Assembly (NCBI RefSeq): GCF_000498395.2
Contig: NZ_CP010979.1
Span: forward strand, 3,100,001 to 3,164,000
Reading direction: 5' to 3'
Source: Pseudomonas putida S13.1.2
Lineage (GTDB): Bacteria > Pseudomonadota > Gammaproteobacteria > Pseudomonadales > Pseudomonadaceae
DNA: 64,000 nt
The stretch's first letter is position 1, and the number at the start of each line of letters is the position of its first letter. The notes under the pieces are model-generated. The model did no database searches. It had not been told where the DNA came from and saw only the letters and a list, made by a program, of their open reading frames with translations. This document shows positions 46,914 through 54,603 of the stretch, in pieces. The position numbers and the translations under genes are program-made.

Positions 46914-47352
46914 TACTGCAGCACCTCAAGCGCTCGCTTATAGAGCGCCTGGCGATCTTTCAACCCATTCAGGCCCCCATTGATGCGGCGGGTGACCGAC
47001 TCGAAAACCGAGTCATCGGCCTGCTTAGCACCTTGTCAGCCAGGGTGTTAAGCCCCGCCCGCTGCCAGAACCAGCCGGCCGACAGCGAGGCGTAGAAGGG
47101 CTGCTCGAGCAGGTCGGGGGTGTTGAGCAAGCGGCTGTCACCGAACGGCGCTTCGCTGCAAGCCTCGTAGTTGTCGCGGCCTGTGATCTGAACGAGCCCA
47201 CGGCCACGGTACCGCTGACCATCGCCATCAGCCGCCGGGGTGTTGCCGAGACGCTCCGCCAGGCTTCCCGTGTCGTACTTGGCCAGGTAGGCATCGTTAC
47301 CGAGCTCGCGCACATAGAGCAGTTGGCCGACCTGGGCAAGGAATGCCGCCAT
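46913..47352 (-). pseudogene. Broken GH19-family phage endolysin
   Basis: The frame resembles a phage glycoside hydrolase family 19 lysozyme: RMAAFLAQVG, YVRELGNDAYLAKYD, GDGQRYRGRGLVQITGRDNY. The first roughly 50 residues are missing. The conserved HES segment with the catalytic Glu is absent between AQVG and QLLYVREL. A one-base deletion near 47025 throws off the C-terminus; the other frame continues DDSVFESVTRRINGGLNGL and ends in TAA at the Rz start. The gene is therefore inactive. Its truncated 5' end abuts the truncated prtN on the other strand. Confidence 0.8.
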
Positions 47353-47569
47353 GCGCTTGGCGATTATCTCGCTCGAACAGGTATGCGCTGACTACTTCAC
47401 GCATCTCCCACGGTTCGTATTCCAACGGAAGGTGCTGGCCGGGGAGATCAAGCTGCCCATCACTCGACTTGAACCGAGCCAGAAGAGCGCCCGAGGCATA
47501 CACATTGCCGATCTGGCTCTCTGCCTGGACCAGCAAAGGGTGCTGCGCGTAAAGAGTGTGCGCAATTGA
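47351..47569 (+). pseudogene. prtN: 5'-truncated prtN-like pyocin activator gene
   Basis: The fragment encodes LAIISLEQVCADYF, RKVLAGEIKLPITRLEPSQKSARG and IHIADLALCLD, characteristic of PrtN, the activator of pyocin and prophage late genes. The N-terminal dozen or so residues are replaced where the gene meets the truncated endolysin. This implies a deletion that joined two divergent genes of a phage or pyocin cluster and removed what lay between them. Confidence 0.7.
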
Positions 47570-47591
47570 ATAGGAGGTGACGAACAGACTG

Positions 47592-47840
47592 TTACGAAGA
47601 GAGCACCCCCCACTTGATCAGTATCAGCCGTCCGCACAAAACATCTGGCTGCATCCGCCCCTTCCACCCAACTGAATACGCCTTCGACACCTGCCGCCTA
47701 CGATCGGCGGCTATCAACTCGCCCTGAATCGGCTGGATCAGAACGGCGGAAGTGCCCAAATCCATTACATGATAGTGACCGCGTTGGGCGTGTCGCTGCC
47801 CTTCATTGGAGTAGCCTAGGGCCAATCGGGGTCGCTTAAC
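47592..47840 (-). pseudogene. Possible relic of a phage head-tail adaptor gene
   Basis: The minus frame reads AVLIQPIQGELIAADRRRQ, SKAYSVGWKGRMQPDVL, then GRLILIKWGVL, a pattern weakly like head-closure proteins (a Px-G-E block, then a GR...I block). It lacks a credible start. The identification is tentative. Confidence 0.25.
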
Positions 47841-47907
47841 ATGACAAGAAAAAGATTTATAATCTGCTTCAATTGGAATGTCACCGGTTCTTTTAGAGAG
47901 CGCAGCT

Positions 47908-48819
47908 ATGACCGACACGCACCCAAAAATTGTTCCTGTGCAGCCAGGCAAACGAGAGTGGCATGGAACGCATCATGCTTGGCGCTTTAGACCGCACGCT
48001 TTTCGCTGGAGAGGGGAGATGATTGCCGGACCAAATATGTTACCGCTAGCGACAGAAATGCATTCATGGATGTTGCAGCTCGGGCATCTATCTCTTATGC
48101 CTCCATTTGAATCGCCGACAAACGGCGGCTATACTAACCCTTATACAGAAAATGGCATTACCCTTGCGCTAATAATGGGCAGAATAGTCAACGCCACTTA
48201 TAGTTTCGCAACCACACCAACGGCAAATGAAGATGAAGTCGGGGTCGAGATCGAAAGGATTCGCCTGCACAATGAGTTACTTATTAATGCAGCAAGGTTT
48301 TGCGAAGTCGCCATAAAACAACTTCTTCACTGCACTCAGACTCCAGCGCCTTTATATCAACGAATGGCGCTGGGTCAGTTGCTTGAGTCACCTTGCCCAT
48401 CTTGCAAACGGAAGAACGGAGCCAAGCCTCACTCCATTTCGTTAGTTGGCACACTAGCGTGCCCATTTGATCTTTGCCTCGAATTCGAACATTGCGCAAT
48501 GGACCACATGGACCTTGTGAATAAATTACGCAACACACAAGCTGCACACTCAGGGGTTCAGGCGCTAAAAATCAGAACCACAAGCGAATCAAAAGCGCAT
48601 TTTCATGAAGATTGTCATGAGATTCTCTGCGGCTTTGTCCATATGCTTTCACATTTGCAACGTCTGGAGCAAAAGATACTAAAGGACTTAGGCGAGAAAG
48701 CAGATACCATCAATTATCTGAAACTCTCTGGACTTCCGCCAGAAGACTGCAATTTCGATCTGATTCCAGGGCAACCGTTCATTTTTAACCCAAAACCTGC
48801 AAATACCAACACAAATTGA
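47908..48819 (+). CDS. Hypothetical protein with zinc-ribbon half and HEPN-like RNxxxxH motif (303 aa)
   Basis: ATG 47908 starts MTDTHPKIVP. The N-terminal half is helical with conserved aromatic residues. The middle holds CPSCKRKNG (about residues 163-171), a CxxC knuckle whose partner may be the later LACPFDLC. Then comes LVNKLRNTQAAHSG, where RNTQAAH fits the R-x4-6-H motif of HEPN domains. No family is firmly recognised. It is AT-rich and stands alone in an island with other defence-type genes. A nuclease role is conjecture. Confidence 0.6.
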   Translation: MTDTHPKIVPVQPGKREWHGTHHAWRFRPHAFRWRGEMIAGPNMLPLATEMHSWMLQLGHLSLMPPFESPTNGGYTNPYTENGITLALIMGRIVNATYSFATTPTANEDEVGVEIERIRLHNELLINAARFCEVAIKQLLHCTQTPAPLYQRMALGQLLESPCPSCKRKNGAKPHSISLVGTLACPFDLCLEFEHCAMDHMDLVNKLRNTQAAHSGVQALKIRTTSESKAHFHEDCHEILCGFVHMLSHLQRLEQKILKDLGEKADTINYLKLSGLPPEDCNFDLIPGQPFIFNPKPANTNTN

Positions 48820-49120
48820 TATTATTAACGACAATCTAAAACACACTCAAAACTGCTCACTTGATCGACAGACAAACCGAACAGAGCTATGTTTAATGGC
48901 ATTAAGCGACATACGGCAACGACAGATACTTAGCCATTCATTCGCTAGAGCGGTGTTATCTACAGCTTAAATTTTATGAGTGATACGCTATGGGAGATGG
49001 CGAAAGGCAACTGTGCCGCTCGGTGTCGCTGAGCGCTATTCGATACTTAGGACAAAAGCCCTAAAGCACATTTGGCGCTGCAGGGCTTATACGAACTAAC
49101 ACTCCTTTGCAGTCGACACT
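48820..49120. other. Non-coding gap in island
   Basis: AT-rich sequence with no open frame or repeat that I can support. Confidence 0.4.
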
Positions 49121-49456
49121 TCACTCAGCGTCGGCAATTTTATGTCCGACGATATTCATTTTCAGCTGGGGCTGTCCGACCACCACGCCTTCCAACTGTA
49201 GCTTACCTCCTTCATAGTCCACGGCGCCTTTAGCATCAAGAACGTAGTTGTCAATGCCGACGACATTGGTGTTGCCTGACTTCCATTTAGAGATCGTGAA
49301 CTGCGATCGAAATTCGCCTGAACGTCCAGGCACTTTCCCCCGATACAGATAGTGAGCATCGCCACCATTCGCGGAGCCATCCTTCACAACCACAATTCCA
49401 TCGCCGTAGTCGCCTGTATTGGCCTTAAACTTGACGTAAAAAATGCCTTGAGACAT
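49121..49456 (-). CDS. GrlR-family small regulatory protein (111 aa)
   Basis: The pattern GIFYVKFKANTGDYGDGIVVVKDG followed by NGGDAHYLYRGKV matches the GrlR-like fold, a small lipocalin-like beta-barrel. It was first known as the inhibitor of the type III secretion activator GrlA, but it is widespread without type III genes. No GrlA partner or secretion gene is near, so its target is unknown. GGAG lies 6 bases before the ATG. Confidence 0.65.
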   Translation of the reverse strand: MSQGIFYVKFKANTGDYGDGIVVVKDGSANGGDAHYLYRGKVPGRSGEFRSQFTISKWKSGNTNVVGIDNYVLDAKGAVDYEGGKLQLEGVVVGQPQLKMNIVGHKIADAE

Positions 49457-49782
49457 AACATGCTCCAGCTAGGGGTTGAAAAGACAGAATAGGATCGATT
49501 TGCTAACTCGCAAGAACTAGGTTGTAACAAATTGCGTGGATGATCGTGAGCAATTTTGAGCCGACGCTAGATTTGCAGCTACCTTTCAGCGACCGCTTAA
49601 GGTAGAAAGCGGCCATTCCAAAGGGATCAACCCAAGGCGATGTTGCGAGAAGGGCTGATCATGGCCGCTTTGTTCCGATCAAGCCACGCCATGATGAAAC
49701 TCAAGTCCGATGCAACCGGCTTGGCAAGACGATAACAAGTGATGGTCTGCTAAAACTTCAACCAACTATTCAACCCGGGCGC
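49457..49782. other. Non-coding gap before integrase remnant
   Basis: No gene is seen. Short imperfect palindromes such as AAGCGGCCAT/ATGGCCGCTT (near 49607-49667) are present. Their role is unknown. Confidence 0.35.
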
Positions 49783-50610
49783 CTAGGGTGAACGGGGCCT
49801 GGATAATATGCTGTAACCAACTCCATTCCATATACCGATCGCCACGCCCCTCAGGTGGGTGTAACGCCGCAGCGAGTTCCAGTCACGATGACCGGAAACA
49901 CTCGACATCATCGGTATATCCGAATCTATTTCGAACCACCGGCTCACACCTTCGTAGCGCAGATCGTGAAAATGCAGGTCCTCCACGCCAACTACCTTGC
50001 ACGCGCTAGACAAGGCCGTACCGATTAAATCGGTGTTGTGAGGGAAGATCTCAGCGCACTGACGCGGCATGCTTGGCACAATCGCCGTTGTAGCCGAGGC
50101 ACTTCAGGACAAGGCCTGCGTCGGGCAGAGCTTGGGGGTTGATCTCGTCCACTCACGCTGGCCTAGCCAACGACAACACGGAATCCAGGTGAGCCAGATC
50201 ATTGCCAGCTGTCTGCGGTTTGATGCCACCGCCTTCAGGGCTCATACGCCAGAGGCCATAGTCCACCAGCACCTGCTGAGAGATGTCGGAGTCGACCACT
50301 TCGCCGAGGTAACTGTTGTTGATAGCCAAGAGGGTCTGCCGCTTCGTCTTACCCAGCGGCCGGGCTTTCTCGGCTCCCCCAGGTAGCGATCAATCATGTC
50401 CTTGACTGCATGCCCACAACGGTTGGCGCGCTCGATTGCGCCTGACACTGCCAACTCTGTCTCTCGTCGCTTCGCCCAGGCCTGCGCTGCCTGCTAACGG
50501 GCGAAGGTCTGGGCTTCTTGGTAGACTAGGACACCCTTTTTCTTGAGGCGGATCTGGACGGTATAGCTTACCGTTCCACCGGCCTTTTTCCTTGTTCTAA
50601 ACGTTGCCAA
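49783..50610 (-). pseudogene. Degenerate tyrosine integrase of a dusA-type island
   Basis: The N-terminal part from TTG 50610 reads ATFRTRKKAGGTVSYTVQ. It is stopped by TAG at 50494, frameshifted near 50380 (the alternative frame continues ARPLGKTKRQTLLAINNSYL), and stopped again by TGA at 50153. About 150 residues around the first catalytic Arg are missing near 50090. The C-terminus remains, with LHFHDLRYEGVSR, SVSGHRDWNS and RRYTH bearing the HxxR, His and Tyr residues. Its place directly beside dusA is the usual one for these integrases. It cannot be functional. Confidence 0.85.
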
Positions 50611-50714
50611 GATTTCCGGTGGTACAAGCGTGACTGGCGGTGTTACTTCGTACCAACTGTCACACCAAAAACGCCTAACACCCCGAAAAAATGGTACAAA
50701 ATGCGTAGACCAGA

Positions 50715-51725
50715 ATGCCCCTAGAATCAGCCTCAAAGCCAGAAATCACGCGCCCTGAGCCCTCCCGCCGCTTCAGCGTTGCACCGATGATGGACTGGAC
50801 AGACCGCCACTGCCGCTTCTTCCTGCGCCTGCTGTCCAAGCAAACCTTGCTCTACACCGAAATGGTCACCACCGGTGCCCTGCTGCACAACGACGCCCAC
50901 CGTTTCCTGCGCCACGATGCCTCCGAGCACCCGCTGGCCCTGCAACTGGGCGGTAGCGTGCCCGCCGACCTGGCAGCCTGCGCACGCCTGGCCGAAGACG
51001 CGGGCTACGACGAGGTCAACCTCAATGTCGGCTGCCCGAGCGACCGGGTGCAGAACAACATGATCGGCGCTTGCCTGATGGCCCACCCGGCGCTGGTGGC
51101 CGATTGCGTGAAGGCCATGCAGGATGCGGTGTCGACACCGGTGACGGTAAAGCACCGCATCGGCATCAATGGCCGCGACAGCTATGCCGAACTGTCCGAC
51201 TTCGTCGGGCAGGTGCGCGAGGCTGGGTGCCGGAGTTTTACCGTGCATGCCCGCATCGCGATTCTGGAAGGGCTGTCGCCGAAAGAAAACCGCGAGGTTC
51301 CGCCCCTGCGCTATGACGTCGCGGCGCAGCTGAAGGCGGACTTCCCGGACCTGGAGATCGTGCTCAATGGCGGGATCAAGACCCTGGACGAATGCCAGGC
51401 ACACCTTGAAACCTTCGATGGCGTGATGCTGGGGCGTGAGGCGTATCACAACCCTTACCTGCTGGCCGAGGTGGACCAGCGGCTGTTTGGCAGCGATGCG
51501 CCGGTGGTCAGCCGTAGCGAAGTACTGGCGCAATTGCGGCCTTATATTGTGGCGCACATGGAAAGTGGCGGCGCGATGCACCACGTTACCCGGCATATTC
51601 TGGGGCTGGCCCAAGGGTTCAAGGGGGCGCGGCGCTTCCGTCAGTTGCTGTCGGCGGACATTCACAAGGCGGCGCAGCCGCTGGCCGTGTTTGACCAGGC
51701 GGTAGAGTTGCTGCAAGGACGGTGA
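50715..51725 (+). CDS. dusA: tRNA-dihydrouridine(20/20a) synthase DusA
   Basis: This FMN-dependent enzyme reduces uridine to dihydrouridine in the tRNA D-loop. It shows the N-terminal FSVAPMMDWTDRHCR, the catalytic Cys in LNVGCPSDRVQ, VKHRIGING, and the FMN phosphate-binding ends LNGGIKT and GVMLGREAYHNP. It has 336 residues, normal for DusA. The first dozen residues (MPLESASKPEI) are supplied by the island and differ from the host version left at 38348. From TRPEPSRRF onward the host sequence resumes. Transcription must now start within the island end. Confidence 0.96.
   Translation: MPLESASKPEITRPEPSRRFSVAPMMDWTDRHCRFFLRLLSKQTLLYTEMVTTGALLHNDAHRFLRHDASEHPLALQLGGSVPADLAACARLAEDAGYDEVNLNVGCPSDRVQNNMIGACLMAHPALVADCVKAMQDAVSTPVTVKHRIGINGRDSYAELSDFVGQVREAGCRSFTVHARIAILEGLSPKENREVPPLRYDVAAQLKADFPDLEIVLNGGIKTLDECQAHLETFDGVMLGREAYHNPYLLAEVDQRLFGSDAPVVSRSEVLAQLRPYIVAHMESGGAMHHVTRHILGLAQGFKGARRFRQLLSADIHKAAQPLAVFDQAVELLQGR
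50748..50798 (+). repeat. attR: direct repeat within dusA
   Basis: This is the right-hand copy of the 51-bp repeat at 38381-38431. It lies inside the dusA coding sequence (codons 12-28), so insertion restores the reading frame. Confidence 0.9.
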
Positions 51726-51745
51726 CAGTGCACGCGACACGGCCG

Positions 51746-51861
51746 TTGTAGGAGCGGCCTTGTGCCGCGAAAGGGCTGCAAGGCAGCCCTGACACTATAT
51801 GCATTTGCACTGAAACCCTGGGGCTGCCTTGCAGCCCTATCGCGACACAAGGCCGCTCCTA
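51746..51861. repeat. REPIN: paired inverted REP sequences
   Basis: The arm TTGTAGGAGCGGCCTTGTG and its near complement (CACAAGGCCGCTCCTA) flank an inner GGGCTGCAAGGCAGCCC-type hairpin. It follows dusA and may also terminate its transcript. Confidence 0.85.
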
Positions 51862-52114
51862 TGTATGGACTCGCCCACACTGTCTAGCTGCTTTTGAACA
51901 TAGGAACCCGGTTGCATCTATGTATCAGGCCTATTCGAGGAAGCTTTTCGCTTCTGGCCAACATCGTGGTGAGCTCGCAGTGTGCCGTTTACATTGAGGC
52001 CATTACGTTAGGCCTGTAGGAGCGGAGGCATCTGTCTGCGACGGTCTTACCTAGGGTCAATGTTCACTAGCAGGGGTTGGAGCGCTCAGCGCCCCGGTGG
52101 CATTGCTCGGTTGG
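51862..52114. other. Intergenic, IS110 left flank
   Basis: No gene is seen. TGTAGGAGCGG near 52015 is the start of a REP-like sequence. IS110 elements of P. putida are known to target REPs, so the insertion site may lie here. Confidence 0.3.
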
Positions 52115-53218
52115 TCAGAGGCTCATAGCAGCCTCCGGGTTGTTGTTCGGTTTGCGTTGGTAGACCTGATTGCTCTGTAACAGAGCCCAGATAATGCGCA
52201 GATTTCGATTAGCCAGTCTGATCGCCGCCTCCTTGCGTCCAAGGCGGGATAGCCAGCGCAAGAGGCGGCGATCGTCTGGCTGATCGGAATCAGGTCTTAG
52301 CTGACTCAAGACAGCATGCGCGCCCTGGATCATCAGGCTGCGTATGTAGCCGTCACCTCGCTTGCTCATTCTGCCCAGCCTGATTTTGTTTCCGCTACTG
52401 TGCTGGTCCGGCACGATACCGAAGAAGGCGGAATACATTCGGCCACTCGCGAAGCGGCTGGGTTCGGTCTGTTTTGCCACGATCGCCGTGGCGATGATTG
52501 GGCCAACGCCACGAATGGTGATCAGCCGCTGTGCCACCTTATCTTGCTGGGCTGTCACTTCGAGCCGTCCACTCAGCGCCGCAATGCGTTCACCTAAAGA
52601 CAGCCAGTCAGTCAGCAGCTCATCAAGCAACTCGCGCAACAAGTCGGGCAGAGGCAAGGAGGCATCCTCAAGCGCCCGCGGTACCTGCTGACTGATCGCG
52701 GCATCGCCTTGAGGCATGGATACGCCATGCTCAAGCAGCAGGCCACGTATCTGATTGCCCAGCGCTGTATGCCGCTTGATGTTGCCGCGCCGGATGCGAT
52801 GCAGTGCTTGAATAGCCAGCGCTGTGGTGCTCTTGATCGGTACGGAGGCAATGCTGGTATCGCGACCGGCACGCAGAATGGCATGGGCATCGTTACGGTC
52901 GTTCTTCGCGCCGCTACGGTGTTCGGCGACGCGTTGCGCAGGCAGGATGCGAACCGGATTACCTTTGGTTTGCAGCAGCCTGGCCCAGGCTTGTGCACCT
53001 GGACCGCACTCCATCAAGACGGCCACGGTCGTTGGCAGCCTGATCAGGAAGTCATGGAATGCTTGACGGGATTTGATGCGATCTTCGTAGATCACCCGAC
53101 CAGTAGCGTCCTCGCCTGCCAACTGGAAGACCTGTTTGGCCAGGTCTACGCAGATGGTTGTGCAAAGTTCCACATCGGTGGAAGACAGGGAATCGTGCTT
53201 CGAACTATGCTTTTTCAT
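52115..53218 (-). mobile_element. IS110-family transposase gene (insertion sequence)
   Basis: This 367-residue DEDD transposase has an N-terminal RuvC-like part (TICVDLAKQVFQLAG, then AVLMECGPGAQAWAR, NDRNDAHAI) and the C-terminal Transposase_20 part (RLITIRGVGPIIATAIV, FASGRMYSAFFGIVP, RLGRMSKRGDGYIRSLMIQGA) with the conserved Ser region. The ATG at 53218 (MKKHSSKHD) is preferred over a longer frame. The gene appears intact. IS110 elements lack ordinary terminal inverted repeats, so the exact ends cannot be set by eye. It sits between dusA and tal. Confidence 0.92.
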
Positions 53219-53470
53219 GGTCTCGCCCTCGCTGCCGTTGGCTTCTTCGAACGCCACCGTGGCACTGTGATGCCTCGGCGGGGGCGAGTCCATCGATTAC
53301 AGACGATCGTGCGAGCTTGAGAATTGCAGTCTGTGGAACCTCAAGGCGGCCGGGCACTCGAATCTTCACCTTATGTACAGCCCTTCGTGGGCAACCCCGC
53401 TTCTACAGGCCCTTGAGCGGCTGTCGGGGCTCGGGTAATGTCGAGTAAACGCACAGGACAGAGCACGCCC

Positions 53471-54397
53471 ATGACTTCCAAGCTGGAACAACTCAAGCAG
53501 TTCACCACCGTGGTCGCCGACACCGGGGACCTGGATGCCATCACCCGCCTGAAGCCGGTCGATGCAACCACCAACCCGTCCCTGCTGCTCAAGGCCGCTG
53601 CCATCCCGGGCTACGCCGACCTGCTCAAGCAGGTGAAGGCCGACGCCAAGGGCAATGTCGACCTGGCGTGCGACAAGTTCGCGGTAGCCGTGGGTTCGGG
53701 CATCCTCAAGGTCATTCCGGGGCGTATCTCCACCGAGGTGGATGCCCGCCTGTCGTTCGATGAACCGGCGCTGCTGAACAAGGCCCGCCAGCTGATCGGG
53801 CTGTATGACGCAGCCGGGGTCTCCAAAGACCGCGTGCTGATCAAGCTGGCCTCCACCTGGGAAGGCATCCGTGCTGCCGAGCAGCTGGAAAAGGAAGGCA
53901 TCCAGACCAACCTCACGCTGCTGTTCTCCTTCGCCCAGGCTCAGGCCTGCGCCGATGCCGGTGTGTTCCTGATTTCGCCGTTCGTAGGCCGTATCTACGA
54001 CTGGTACAAAAAGAGCACCGGCACGGATTACGTGGGCGCCGAGGACCCTGGCGTGCAATCGGTGACGCGCATTTACAACTACTACAAGGCCAATGGCTAC
54101 AACACCGTGGTGATGGGCGCCAGCTTCCGCAATATCGGCCAGATCGAACAGCTGGCCGGCTGCGACCGCCTGACCATCAGCCCTGAACTTTTGCAGCAGT
54201 TGAGCGATGACCAGGGTGAACTGCCGCGCGTGCTCAAGCCGGGCAATGCCGGCGAGGCCAAGCAGCAGCTGAATGAAAGCCAGTTCCGCTGGGCAATGAA
54301 CGAGGATGCCATGGGCACCGAGAAGCTGGCCGAGGGTATTCGCCAGTTTGCGCGGGACCAGGAGAAGCTGGAGAAGTTGATGGCTGAAAAAGCCTGA
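53471..54397 (+). CDS. tal: Transaldolase
   Basis: This cytoplasmic enzyme of the pentose phosphate pathway moves a dihydroxyacetone unit between sugar phosphates. It has 308 residues. The transaldolase signature [13 protein letters not shown] and the Schiff-base lysine in [12 protein letters not shown] are present, along with [16 protein letters not shown] and [15 protein letters not shown] 53471 begins [12 protein letters not shown], the usual N-terminus. It is followed by a strong terminator. Upstream, IS110 and a degenerate REP separate it from dusA. Confidence 0.97.
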   Translation: MTSKLEQLKQFTTVVADTGDLDAITRLKPVDATTNPSLLLKAAAIPGYADLLKQVKADAKGNVDLACDKFAVAVGSGILKVIPGRISTEVDARLSFDEPALLNKARQLIGLYDAAGVSKDRVLIKLASTWEGIRAAEQLEKEGIQTNLTLLFSFAQAQACADAGVFLISPFVGRIYDWYKKSTGTDYVGAEDPGVQSVTRIYNYYKANGYNTVVMGASFRNIGQIEQLAGCDRLTISPELLQQLSDDQGELPRVLKPGNAGEAKQQLNESQFRWAMNEDAMGTEKLAEGIRQFARDQEKLEKLMAEKA

Positions 54398-54416
54398 TAC
54401 ATATCCGGTTTGCCGG

Positions 54417-54456
54417 ACGGGCGGGAAGTGTTCAGCATTTTCCGCCCGTTTTGTTT
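54417..54456 (+). terminator. Rho-independent terminator of tal
   Basis: ACGGGCGGGA pairs with TCCGCCCGT across a 14-base loop, followed by TTTTGTTTT. Confidence 0.85.
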
Positions 54457-54486
54457 TGCCAAGCTTTAGTTGTGAATTGAATTCCT

Positions 54487-54582
54487 GGGCCTCTTCGCGG
54501 GTAAACCCGCTCCCACAAGTACAGCGCCAATTTCAGGCCTGTGGGTATGCGTGTGGGAGCGGGTTTACCCGCGAAGAGGCCC
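54487..54582. repeat. REPIN: paired inverted REP sequences
   Basis: GGGCCTCTTCGCGGGTAAAC at the left is matched by its complement at the right, each next to CCGCTCCCAC/GTGGGAGCGG. Confidence 0.9.
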
Positions 54583-54603
54583 GATAAGCCACCCGAGCTG
54601 TCG

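Larger units (their letters stand above)
38381..50798. mobile_element. Decayed dusA-integrated genomic island (about 12.4 kb)
   Basis: The island is bounded by the 51-bp dusA repeats. It carries an integrase pseudogene next to the right end and AT-rich genes quite unlike the GC-rich host. Contents in order: ApeA-like HEPN protein, membrane and hypothetical proteins, AAA-TOPRIM protein, prophage relic (Dam methylase, membrane protein, spanins, broken endolysin, prtN fragment), HEPN-like zinc protein, GrlR-like protein, broken integrase. The phage relic and a second att-arm-like site near 40.3 kb suggest that more than one element contributed. Confidence 0.85.

Noticed and set aside
47297..47536. 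79-codon minus-strand frame (EYEPWEMREVVSAYLFERDN)
   Set aside because: It lies opposite the prtN fragment, whose conserved residues show the plus strand to be the coding one.
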